Source of the DNA: Chloroflexota bacterium
GTDB lineage: Bacteria; Chloroflexota; Anaerolineae; Aggregatilineales; UBA3940
Assembly: GCA_010092775.1 (NCBI GenBank)
Contig: JAADYZ010000403.1
Coordinates: 1-5,386, forward strand
DNA length: 5,386 nucleotides
Direction: 5' to 3'
Positions 1-5,386 of the stretch are shown here, one piece after another. The translations under genes were made by a program, and so were the position numbers. The notes beneath the pieces are model-generated. The model was given only the letters and a program-made list of their open reading frames with translations, made no database searches and was not told where the DNA came from. How positions within the stretch are numbered: position 1 is the stretch's first letter; every line of letters starts with the position of its first letter.

Positions 1-1217
1 CGTTTGCGTGCGCCACGCAGGCTGTAGGCTGCCAGGTGCGGATTATTCAGATTGGCGCCCAGCACGTAGGCCCACTCGCCAATCCACTTGCGCCCATGAT
101 GGGCGAAATCGTAGCCGCTGGCCCCATAATTCTCGACCAGGGCGCGTTCCTTGCCCATTTGGCTGACTACGCTGTCGAGCTGCTTGAGGGTCAGCACTGT
201 GCCCCAGCCTTCGTTGATGGTACGGGCCAGATTGTCCACGCCAGGAATGTGCATATGGGCATAGTGTTGCATGGCCGAGCCAATCCGCTCGACCTGGCGG
301 GTGAGGGTGTCTTCATGCATCAGGTGCCCAGTCGACTTGAGGTGATTGGCCGCGCACCAATCTGCAATTTGCTTGGTGTAGCTGTCGACAAAACGTTGGG
401 TCACGGTGGCCCAGAATTCATAGCGCACCTGGTGATAGTCTCCGACATCAAAAAAGAGGGAGGCTAGCTCTGGTAGCAAGTCGCGTCCGCTGCGCTCCTG
501 ATAGAGGCGTGGCAATTCGTCTGTCCAGGGCAGCATAACCTGGCTGGGGTCGATGCCCTTGTCGGTCAGGTAGGCGGGTTCATCGGTGAAGATGCCTGGG
601 ATAGTGCTCCCGAAGTGAGCGCCAAGGTGGGCCTTGTAGGCCTCGTGAGTCGTCTCGATGAAGCCACGTACCGCCTCAGGGTCGAGCATACTAAGGTAGC
701 TGTACCCATTGAATTTCCCGATGCCTAAGGGGAGATGCTGCGGGTAAAACTGGATCAGCCGGTCGGCGCTGTCTTGTAGGCTCGGTGTATCAACCGGGCG
801 AATGTCAATCAATTCGCCTTCGACCTCGCGCGCCTGGAACATCGCAATTCGTTCTGCGATCAAAGCAGGTTTGTCATCGATGGAACAGAAGAGGTGCATC
901 ATCCGATGCGCCGGGTTGGCGGCCACACTCAACCCACCGGCAAACCCGCTAGGCCACTTGTCCTCGTCGTACAGCCAGGCTGTGAGGCCATGCTCTTTCG
1001 CCGCATCGACTGCTGCCCCGACGCAAGCCATCCACTGCTCGCTAAGATAGGGCGTCTTAAGCCCGCTGCGCGCATGGATGAAGAAGCCGCCCCAGCCGGC
1101 GTGGGCAAAGAGCTTGACCTGGCGCGCCACCTCCGCTGGGTCCAGGTCATCATTCCAGGACCAGAAGGGGAGTTCGCGGTATTGATTGGGTGGCGTTTTG
1201 AACTGACTGTGGTCCAT
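1..1217 (-). CDS. Glycoside hydrolase, GH106 (alpha-L-rhamnosidase)-like; 3' end lost at window edge
   Basis: Reading from the ATG at 1217, the frame stays open for 405 codons to the window edge, so only the N-terminal part is present. Family members often exceed 900 residues. The protein has no signal peptide: it opens MDHSQFKTPPNQYREL and then PFWSWND (residues 17-23), suggesting a cytoplasmic enzyme. The first part looks like a TIM-barrel hydrolase. Recognisable blocks are GGFFIHARSGL (43-53), YDEDKWPSG (83-91), FTDEP (210-214), GHLMHEDTL (297-305), ENYGASG (362-368) and YSLRGARK at the break. Glu213 and Glu362 are candidate catalytic or substrate-binding acids, inferred from motif conservation only. 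These blocks match, from memory, large bacterial proteins annotated as glycosyl hydrolase or alpha-L-rhamnosidase (GH106). A weak Shine-Dalgarno sequence (AGGGAAG) precedes the ATG. The gene lies 25 nt after the GH1 stop, so it is probably co-transcribed. Hydrolase fold is likely; rhamnose specificity is unproven. Confidence 0.8.
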   Translation of the reverse strand, partial: MDHSQFKTPPNQYRELPFWSWNDDLDPAEVARQVKLFAHAGWGGFFIHARSGLKTPYLSEQWMACVGAAVDAAKEHGLTAWLYDEDKWPSGFAGGLSVAANPAHRMMHLFCSIDDKPALIAERIAMFQAREVEGELIDIRPVDTPSLQDSADRLIQFYPQHLPLGIGKFNGYSYLSMLDPEAVRGFIETTHEAYKAHLGAHFGSTIPGIFTDEPAYLTDKGIDPSQVMLPWTDELPRLYQERSGRDLLPELASLFFDVGDYHQVRYEFWATVTQRFVDSYTKQIADWCAANHLKSTGHLMHEDTLTRQVERIGSAMQHYAHMHIPGVDNLARTINEGWGTVLTLKQLDSVVSQMGKERALVENYGASGYDFAHHGRKWIGEWAYVLGANLNNPHLAAYSLRGARK

Positions 1218-1242
1218 ACGATCTTCCCTTTGTCGTTAGGTT

Positions 1243-2598
1243 CTAATCCACGATGGCGTTGGCTTCGATGACTCGGTTATACCAGGCGGCACTGGTCTTG
1301 GGGATGCGTTTATTGTCATCTTCGTAGTCCACATAGACCAATCCGAAGCGCTTGGTATAGCCTTCCGCCCACTCGAAGTTATCGAAGAAGGACCAGGCGA
1401 AATAGCCATCAACCGGGACGCCATTTTTGATGGCCACCCGCACCGCCTCAAGATGGTGCCGCAGATAGTCAACCCGGCGCGGATCGTCCACGATGTTGTT
1501 GACTGGCGCATCCGCAAAGGCCGCCCCATTCTCGGTGATGATGATCGACTTGGGCTCATATTCCTCATGCACCTGGATCAGGATGTCGGTCATGCCGTCC
1601 GGTACAATTGGCCAACCCATCTCAGTCAGTTCGAAGCCGAAGTTCTCCAAGTCCTCTGGCCCTAGAGCGGAGAAGCCCAGCATGTTTTCATCGGAACTGA
1701 CCGCCCGAACGTAGTGCGCCGAGTAATAGTTTAGGCCCAAGAAATCGATTGGTGTGCCGATCTTGGCCATGTCACCATCTTCGATCCCTGGTTTGTACTG
1801 GCCGAACAAGTGCATCATGTCTTCTGGGTAGCCACGCCGGAACAAGGGATCAAGGAACCAGCGATTCAACCAACCATCATGGTGGCGCGCCGCCATCACA
1901 TCGGCCGGTGAGTCGGTCATCGGGTAGATCGGTGCCAGGTTAAGCGTGATCCCCACGTTGGCGGCCACTGAGTTCGACCGGATCACGGGGACGGCGATGC
2001 CATGCGACAGCAGCGCGTGATGGGTGGCGCGCACCGCTGCCCACAAATCCTGCTCACCCGGCGCGTGGGTGCCCATATAATAACCCAGATAGGAGAAGAC
2101 CCAGGGTTCGTTATGGGTAATCCAATGCTTGACGCGGTCTCCGAGAGCCTTGCTGACGGCCTCGGCGTAGGCCACGAAGTAGAGCACGGTGTCGCGATTG
2201 GGCCAGCCGCCCCGATCTTCAAGGGCTTGTGGGAGGTCCCAATGGTAAAGCGTTACCCAGGGTTGAATGTCTTTCTCTAGCAGCTTATCCACCAGCTTAT
2301 CATAAAATGCCATTCCCGGATCATTGATGTTGCCCACACCTTGCGGAAAAATGCGCGGCCAGGCGATGGAAAAACGATAGGCTTTGATGCCAAATTCGGC
2401 CATCAAGTCAATGTCTTCGTCGCGTAGATTGTAGTGGTCGATTGCGATGTCGCCGTTCGAACCGTCCAAGATCGTCCCTGCTCGGTGGCTGAAGGTGTCC
2501 CAGATTGATGCGCCGCGGCCTCCCTCTGCGATGCCGCCTTCAATTTGGTATGCGGACGTAGCAGTTCCCCAGACGAAGTTCTTCGGGAATCGTGGCAT
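1243..2598 (-). CDS. GH1 family beta-glucosidase (broad beta-glycosidase)
   Basis: This complete 451-residue protein is the usual length for a bacterial GH1 enzyme. It should hydrolyse terminal non-reducing beta-D-glucosyl (possibly beta-galactosyl or fucosyl) residues with retention of configuration. The N-terminal GH1 signature FVWGTATSAYQIEGG is at residues 8-22, with Gln18 as a glycone ligand. His119 and Trp120 follow in YHWDLP. The acid/base is Glu164 in THNEPW (161-166) and the nucleophile is Glu356 in ITENGA (354-359). The glycone-site block AWSFFDNFEW (401-410) contains Trp402 and Glu409. All key residues are present, so it should be active. No signal peptide is visible, which implies a cytoplasmic enzyme acting on imported oligosaccharides or glycosides. 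The start is fixed by GGAGGT 10 nt upstream and by the family-typical N-terminus. It is first in an operon with the GH106-like gene. Exact aglycone preference cannot be read from the sequence. Confidence 0.97.
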   Translation of the reverse strand: MPRFPKNFVWGTATSAYQIEGGIAEGGRGASIWDTFSHRAGTILDGSNGDIAIDHYNLRDEDIDLMAEFGIKAYRFSIAWPRIFPQGVGNINDPGMAFYDKLVDKLLEKDIQPWVTLYHWDLPQALEDRGGWPNRDTVLYFVAYAEAVSKALGDRVKHWITHNEPWVFSYLGYYMGTHAPGEQDLWAAVRATHHALLSHGIAVPVIRSNSVAANVGITLNLAPIYPMTDSPADVMAARHHDGWLNRWFLDPLFRRGYPEDMMHLFGQYKPGIEDGDMAKIGTPIDFLGLNYYSAHYVRAVSSDENMLGFSALGPEDLENFGFELTEMGWPIVPDGMTDILIQVHEEYEPKSIIITENGAAFADAPVNNIVDDPRRVDYLRHHLEAVRVAIKNGVPVDGYFAWSFFDNFEWAEGYTKRFGLVYVDYEDDNKRIPKTSAAWYNRVIEANAIVD

Positions 2599-2608
2599 GA
2601 GCGAGTTG

Positions 2609-2614
2609 ACCTCC
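2609..2614 (-). promoter_or_regulatory. Shine-Dalgarno site of the GH1 gene
   Basis: GGAGGT on the minus strand lies 10 nt before the ATG at 2598. It is the strongest ribosome binding site in the window and confirms the GH1 start. Confidence 0.85.
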
Positions 2615-2645
2615 GGTGCTGAGGGTGAGTTAGAAGGACTTGCGC

Positions 2646-2669
2646 CCTGATTATAACGGATAGATCAGG
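2646..2669. promoter_or_regulatory. Dyad overlapping the GH1 -10 box, candidate operator
   Basis: Perfect 6-bp inverted arms CCTGAT (2646-2651) and ATCAGG (2664-2669), separated by 12 bp, straddle the TATAAT box. A repressor bound here would block the promoter, as is common for sugar-inducible operons. No regulator gene is in the window, and arms this short can arise by chance, so this is a tentative call. Confidence 0.25.
2650..2655 (-). promoter_or_regulatory. -10 box of the GH1/GH106-like operon promoter
   Basis: A perfect TATAAT reads on the minus strand, about 50 nt before the GH1 ATG, leaving room for a leader of roughly 45 nt that contains the Shine-Dalgarno site. No hexamer resembling TTGACA lies at 16-18 bp spacing (the 17-bp position reads CGCCTA). 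If real, the promoter may therefore need an activator. A dyad overlaps this box and is listed separately. Confidence 0.55.
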
Positions 2670-2738
2670 CTGTAGGCGATGGGGTCCGTCTGTTGCCAAG
2701 TGAAGTGCCCAGGCAGCCCTGCGCTCAGATTGTTGGCC

Positions 2739-3479
2739 TTATACCGCCGCTAACTCCTCAATCAAGCCGACCATCCGGCGATAGTGCGATCCCTTCCAGT
2801 AGATGCGCTCGCAGGAGGTGCAGATGTGAAAGTCATCGTAGAGGTGAAAGATCTCTTGTGGGAGGCGTGCGACCAGGCTTGGCTTAGCGACCGGGCGCAG
2901 CATCCCGTTGCACTTCATGCAGTGTTTGAAGGGCTCCATGTGTCGGCTCAGGTCGAAGCGCTGGATGATCTCCCGGATGCGCTCACGCGGGTAAATGTGC
3001 CGCACGAAATAGCCATAGGTCACCAGGCTGCGCTTCAACAGGCCGATGTCGCGGCTCAGCAAAATGCGCTGCTCGTCATGCGCTACCCGCGCTAATTCGG
3101 GGTCTTCGTAGTCGTTACGCCACAGGGAGTCAAATCCGATCATACGGAGATAGGCCGCCAAGCGCCCCAGGTGAATATCCAGGATGAAGCGTGGGCGACC
3201 CGGATAGAGTGGGCGCAGGCGCAGCGTCGGGTGCAGCGGCGCACTGGCCATGCTCGGGTAGACTTGAATCTGATCCGCATCACAGACCAGATAGCCAAAA
3301 TCGACGCAGTGGCCGTTGACGACAATCACATCCACTTCGCAGTGGGGGATGCCGTGCGACTCAATCATGTCTTTGATCGAGGCGCGCCAGTTGAAGGGGT
3401 AATCGATCGTCGTAAAGCGTTTGCCACGAGGCAGGAAATCGTTCAGTTCGCCGTGGAACTGAAAGCGGGCCTGGCTCAT
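2739..3479 (-). CDS. Mut7-C RNase-like domain protein with N-terminal ubiquitin-like domain
   Basis: The protein has 246 residues and two domains. Residues 1 to about 85 resemble the ubiquitin/ThiS-like fold that precedes Mut7-C in many bacterial proteins (VIVVNGHCVDFGYLV, then DQIQVYP). Residues about 96-243 match the Mut7-C domain, named from the C-terminus of nematode MUT-7 and related to PIN nucleases. Its hallmarks are Asp101 in FILDIHLGRLAAYLR, IGFD (114-117), RILLSRD ending at Asp144, and a zinc ribbon formed by Cys187/Cys190 (CMKCNGML) and Cys220/Cys223 (CTSC). The block YWKGSHYRRM (227-236) closes the domain. Asp101, Asp117, Asp126 and Asp144 are candidate metal-binding acids. No membrane segment or signal peptide is seen, so it is probably cytoplasmic. 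The family is presumed to cleave RNA, but the bacterial substrate is unknown. The gene stands alone between two operons and has an unusual duplicated start region. Confidence 0.92.
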   Translation of the reverse strand: MSQARFQFHGELNDFLPRGKRFTTIDYPFNWRASIKDMIESHGIPHCEVDVIVVNGHCVDFGYLVCDADQIQVYPSMASAPLHPTLRLRPLYPGRPRFILDIHLGRLAAYLRMIGFDSLWRNDYEDPELARVAHDEQRILLSRDIGLLKRSLVTYGYFVRHIYPRERIREIIQRFDLSRHMEPFKHCMKCNGMLRPVAKPSLVARLPQEIFHLYDDFHICTSCERIYWKGSHYRRMVGLIEELAAV

Positions 3480-3496
3480 GATGCTAAACCTGTCAT
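3476..3496 (-). CDS. Possible leader mini-ORF (MTGLAS) overlapping the Mut7-C start
   Basis: An upstream ATG at 3496 opens a six-codon frame, MTGLAS. Its TGA stop overlaps the ATG of the Mut7-C gene in an ATGA arrangement. AGGA lies 7 nt before this upstream ATG, a better-placed Shine-Dalgarno than the CAGG 9 nt before the main ATG. Ribosomes loading on the mini-ORF could restart on the main gene. The arrangement may instead be a by-product of the short local duplication. Confidence 0.25.
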   Translation of the reverse strand: MTGLAS

Positions 3497-3502
3497 GATG
3501 CT
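3476..3502 (-). repeat. 10-bp direct repeat duplicating the Mut7-C start region
   Basis: On the minus strand AGCATCATGA occurs at 3502-3493 and again at 3485-3476, a period of 17 bp. Each copy carries an ATG, and the downstream copy holds the actual start codon. It looks like a local duplication of a translation start site. Confidence 0.6.
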
Positions 3503-3652
3503 GTCCTAGTACATAAGGGATTTACGGGCTCGATCGTCCGAAACTGGCCGGTTGGAGGTTCAACCGATCCAGATCGCCCACAGTGGCCAGACACAAAGCG
3601 GTGAAAGCTGATCCTGCGCCCAGCCTAACCCGGCGCATGAGCTTGCCCTTCC
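3480..3652. other. Intergenic region between the phosphatase and Mut7-C genes
   Basis: This stretch of 173 bp holds the hairpin at 3544-3572 and, next to the Mut7-C gene, the duplicated start region. No good -10/-35 pair was found; TATGTA at 3515-3510 is a poor -10 candidate. No coding frame with a recognisable product was seen. Confidence 0.55.
3544..3572. repeat. Imperfect hairpin in the phosphatase/Mut7-C gap, weak terminator candidate
   Basis: The arms CTGG and CGGTTG (3544-3554) pair with CAACCG and CCAG (3561-3572), giving ten pairs with a small 1x2 internal loop and a 6-nt loop. It lies about 80 nt beyond the phosphatase stop. Only three T residues follow on the minus strand, so intrinsic termination is uncertain. 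CTGGCC at 3544-3549 could pair alternatively with GGCCAG at 3585-3590. Confidence 0.3.
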
Positions 3653-4201
3653 CTAAATGGCGGCGAACCCCAGTCGCTCAACGATGTCGGTCAGATCGAT
3701 CAGCACCAGCACCAGACCCGTCATGGCGGCACCGAAAACCATGCCGCCGATCACATCGGAAACATAGTGGACGCCAGTCAATACGCGTGACAGCGCGATC
3801 GCCGGTCCCCAGATGATCATAGCGATGGCAAACCACAGCGGCCCCAGCACCAGGCCTAGAACCATCATGCCACCACCACGCGCCGCGTGGGCTGATGGGA
3901 AGGAGTTGGGATCGCTTTTGCGGTACATCTCGCCCCACTCATGGGCGGGACGTGGCCGTTTGACCGTGAATTTCACGGCGGTGGTAATCAAGCCAACCAC
4001 GATGGTCACAATCAGGATGACGACGGCTCGGTACTGCCAGTCTGGGCCGCCCAGGAAGAAAGCCAAGGCCAGCAGCACCCCCCACACCCCCCCATCGCCG
4101 GTATGCGTCAGCAGGATGGCCAGGGTGCGCTTCCATCCCGGCTCTTCAACAACACACAATTGATCCGATAAAAGTCTGTCTCGTTCCTCTAAAGATGTCA
4201 T
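3653..4201 (-). CDS. PAP2-family (type 2 phosphatidic acid phosphatase) membrane phosphatase
   Basis: With the ATG at 4201 the product has 182 residues. It carries the complete three-part PAP2 signature: KX6RP as Lys77 to Arg84-Pro85, PSAH at 102-105 (His105), and SRX5HX3D as Ser138-Arg139, His145 and Asp149. Hydrophobic segments at roughly 39-52, 57-76, 110-137 and 150-170 mark an integral membrane protein. Such enzymes dephosphorylate lipid phosphates or diphosphates, including phosphatidic acid, phosphatidylglycerol phosphate and undecaprenyl diphosphate; which one applies here cannot be told. An in-frame ATG at 4324 was rejected because it would overlap the upstream gene by over 100 nt and add a polar stretch unlike the family. 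The chosen ATG lies 16 nt after the glycosyltransferase stop, with only a close AAGG before it, so translational coupling is plausible. Codons 36-42 contain G7 and G6 runs. Confidence 0.92.
   Translation of the reverse strand: MTSLEERDRLLSDQLCVVEEPGWKRTLAILLTHTGDGGVWGVLLALAFFLGGPDWQYRAVVILIVTIVVGLITTAVKFTVKRPRPAHEWGEMYRKSDPNSFPSAHAARGGGMMVLGLVLGPLWFAIAMIIWGPAIALSRVLTGVHYVSDVIGGMVFGAAMTGLVLVLIDLTDIVERLGFAAI
4078..4093 (-). repeat. Paired poly-G tracts (G7 and G6) inside the phosphatase gene
   Basis: On the minus strand seven G (4093-4087), TGT, then six G (4083-4078) encode Gly-Gly-Val-Trp-Gly-Val just before the first membrane segment. Homopolymers of this length are prone to replication or transcription slippage and to sequencing error. 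The frame is intact as given. Confidence 0.8.
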
Positions 4202-4217
4202 TACCTTAATCTTATCG

Positions 4218-5243
4218 CTACCTGGATGGGTCGATTGCTTGTCGGTCTGTTTCGATTCGCCATTCCGGTGGGCGGTTTTGGAAGCGCCACCACACACCGA
4301 AGGGGTAGCCGTGCATCTTGGCAAAGTCCCCGCTAATCCGGATGACGGGAACCCACAGGGCGGCGCTTAATTTGTGTCGCCAGTCTAGCCCTTGCCATTG
4401 CTGCATCAATCTCTGATAGGGTTTATACAGCATGTAGGCACCGCCCGCCAGCACGGCAGCAAACCACCAGAGACTAACGGCGAGTCCGGCAAAAAGCAGC
4501 AGAGGGAGCACGGCAAAATAGGTCATGTATCTAATGAGATGACGCCGGTAGAACAGGTTGGCCTTACCATCACCACGTGCATATTGATAGTATTGCCTAT
4601 AGAAATCGCGCAGCGAGGGCCGGGGCCGGAAGAAGACGATGGCGTCTGGCTCAAAGGCAAAAGGCCCATAGAGCGCCGCGATCCGAAAGTCCAGGATCAG
4701 GTCTTCGCAGAAGTCCAACCATTCGGGGTAACCGCCGACATCATGCAGGATCGAGCGACGAAAGGCCACCGAGCGGCTCGAGGGCATGAAGGTGGCTGGG
4801 TCAATCTCATGGGCGGCCGGTAGGGTTGTTGCCGCGAGCGCCACCTCAAAGGCGCTGTGTGCATCAGGTAGAAAGAAGCCCGCCACTTTGTTGACCTGGT
4901 CGTCCTGCTCCATCGGAGCGACCAGATAGGCCAGCCAGTCTGGGTCGAGGATCACACCGGCATCCGTCACGGCGATCACGTCACCGCTGCTGGCAGCGAT
5001 GGCCGCATTCCGCCCCTGCGAGATATTGGCACCCGGCAGGTCAATCACCTGCAGTGGCAGCACATCGGCAAAATCGTAGAGCAGGTTAACAGTGCCATCG
5101 GTTGACCCACCATCGCAAATGACGATCTCATCAGGTTGGCGCGTTTGCTCGCGAATGGAGTCGAGCAGCGCCACGATACTATCGCCTTCATTTAATACGG
5201 TGGCAATGAGAGAAACACGCAGTGGAGTGGCTTGGCCCTTCAT
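4218..5243 (-). CDS. Membrane-associated family 2 (GT-A) glycosyltransferase
   Basis: The protein has 341 residues. Residues 8 to about 200 form a GT-A domain: VSLIATVLNEG (10-20), nucleotide-binding Asp44 in CDGGSTDGT (43-51), QGRNAAIAASSGDVI (76-90), and VTDAG (92-96) at the metal-binding position. CEDLILDFR (179-187) supplies Glu180/Asp181 as the likely catalytic-base region. RQYYQYARGDG (216-226) resembles the acceptor-side RXXRW-type motif of processive and non-processive GT2 enzymes. Two hydrophobic segments near 239-273 indicate membrane anchoring, followed by a basic cytosolic tail. It should transfer a sugar from a nucleotide- or lipid-linked donor to an envelope acceptor; donor and acceptor are not readable. 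The start follows a promoter by 6 nt with no Shine-Dalgarno. The downstream PAP2 gene probably shares its transcript and may recycle a lipid carrier (inference). Confidence 0.93.
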   Translation of the reverse strand: MKGQATPLRVSLIATVLNEGDSIVALLDSIREQTRQPDEIVICDGGSTDGTVNLLYDFADVLPLQVIDLPGANISQGRNAAIAASSGDVIAVTDAGVILDPDWLAYLVAPMEQDDQVNKVAGFFLPDAHSAFEVALAATTLPAAHEIDPATFMPSSRSVAFRRSILHDVGGYPEWLDFCEDLILDFRIAALYGPFAFEPDAIVFFRPRPSLRDFYRQYYQYARGDGKANLFYRRHLIRYMTYFAVLPLLLFAGLAVSLWWFAAVLAGGAYMLYKPYQRLMQQWQGLDWRHKLSAALWVPVIRISGDFAKMHGYPFGVWWRFQNRPPEWRIETDRQAIDPSR

Positions 5244-5249
5244 GAAACC

Positions 5250-5255
5250 ATTATA
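5250..5255 (-). promoter_or_regulatory. -10 box of the glycosyltransferase operon, apparently leaderless
   Basis: A perfect TATAAT on the minus strand ends 6 nt before the ATG at 5243, which places the expected transcription start at or next to the A of the ATG. No Shine-Dalgarno precedes the ATG. A weak TTTCAA lies 16 bp upstream as a -35 candidate. It shares CGTTATAAT with the GH1 operon promoter. Confidence 0.6.
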
Positions 5256-5386
5256 ACGCTATCCCTCATCTTTGAAACCCCATGACTGGCTTGAACGTAG
5301 GGCAATCCATCAAAATGAATTTCAAAGCATGTGTTAAGGATATGGCGCTATTGTGTTCATCGGTGAGCGCTGTGCAGCCAAGGCTC
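5256..5386. other. Upstream intergenic end of the window, no convincing gene
   Basis: Apart from the -35 zone and inverted repeat, no feature is clear. A plus-strand frame from an ATG at 5282 stays open to the edge (35 codons). Two minus-strand frames enter from the edge and stop at 5266 and 5334. None has a recognisable product or a good ribosome binding site, so the neighbouring gene's identity and end cannot be set from here. Confidence 0.5.
5270..5327. repeat. 8-bp inverted repeat upstream of the glycosyltransferase
   Basis: CTTTGAAA (5270-5277) and TTTCAAAG (5320-5327) are perfect inverted copies 42 bp apart. The proximal arm overlaps the -35 zone of the glycosyltransferase promoter. 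They could be paired protein-binding sites; the chance of a random occurrence is not negligible. Confidence 0.3.

Larger units (their letters stand above)
2599..2738. other. Intergenic region between the Mut7-C gene and the GH1 operon
   Basis: This 140-bp gap contains the GH1 promoter elements and Shine-Dalgarno site. Between the Mut7-C stop and the promoter only a small imperfect hairpin is seen (CAGG/CCTG arms near 2710-2721). It has no T tract, so I do not call a terminator. Confidence 0.6.

Noticed and set aside
36..467. Plus-strand open frame of 143 codons opposite the GH106-like gene
   Set aside because: The minus-strand frame encodes recognisable hydrolase motifs over the same stretch. 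The plus frame has no family-like motif and is an antisense shadow of GC-biased codons.
894..1271. Plus-strand open frame of 125 codons spanning the GH106-like start
   Set aside because: It crosses the GH1/GH106-like junction antisense and has no recognisable product.
18..2677. Shared 12-mer CAGGCTGTAGGC at 18-29 and 2666-2677
   Set aside because: About one such match is expected by chance in a window of this size, and one copy lies within coding sequence.
2705..2725. Small hairpin after the Mut7-C stop as a terminator
   Set aside because: The stem is only about 4 bp and no T tract follows.
4202..4324. Upstream in-frame ATG extending the PAP2 phosphatase by 41 residues
   Set aside because: The extension lies inside the glycosyltransferase coding region in another frame and is polar and low in family resemblance; the ATG at 4201 fits the family length and operon spacing.
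4392..4823. Plus-strand open frame of 143 codons opposite the glycosyltransferase
   Set aside because: The minus strand here encodes the conserved GT2 domain; the antisense frame shows no domain.
5282..5386. Plus-strand frame from ATG 5282 running off the window
   Set aside because: It has only 35 codons, no Shine-Dalgarno, and no recognisable sequence; open frames also exist on the other strand here.

Overview
The window carries five protein-coding genes, all on the minus strand, so transcription runs from high to low coordinates. No tRNA, rRNA, CRISPR array, insertion sequence or integrase was seen. Base composition is moderately GC-rich by eye. The gene mix suggests a free-living, saccharolytic, non-enteric bacterium: a GH1 beta-glucosidase, a GH106-like hydrolase, a Mut7-C/ubiquitin-fold RNase-like protein and a GT2 transferase beside a PAP2 phosphatase. 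Chloroflexota is my best guess, from protein style and an apparently leaderless promoter, but nothing in the window proves a taxon.

Read in transcription order, positions 5244-5386 are a promoter-proximal intergenic stretch with no convincing gene. A GT2 glycosyltransferase (5243-4218) follows. Its perfect TATAAT box lies 6 nt before the ATG, which implies a leaderless mRNA. Sixteen bases downstream comes a PAP2-type membrane phosphatase (4201-3653). The two probably form an envelope-glycan or lipid-linked-sugar operon. A noncoding gap (3480-3652) with an imperfect hairpin separates this pair from a Mut7-C RNase-like gene (3479-2739). The Mut7-C start codon is preceded by a duplicated 10-bp start region and a 6-codon mini-ORF that ends on the main ATG.

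A second gap (2599-2738) holds a TATAAT box, a dyad overlapping it and a strong Shine-Dalgarno sequence. It drives a sugar-degradation operon: a complete GH1 beta-glucosidase (2598-1243) and, 25 nt further on, a large GH106-like glycoside hydrolase (1217 to the window edge, truncated there). Together these two enzymes would suit stepwise removal of sugars from rhamnose- and glucose-containing plant or microbial glycosides. That substrate is an inference from family membership.

I found no clear previously undescribed system. The points most worth a second look are the leaderless GT promoter, the duplicated start region of the Mut7-C gene, paired poly-G tracts inside the phosphatase gene, and the dyad over the GH1 promoter.
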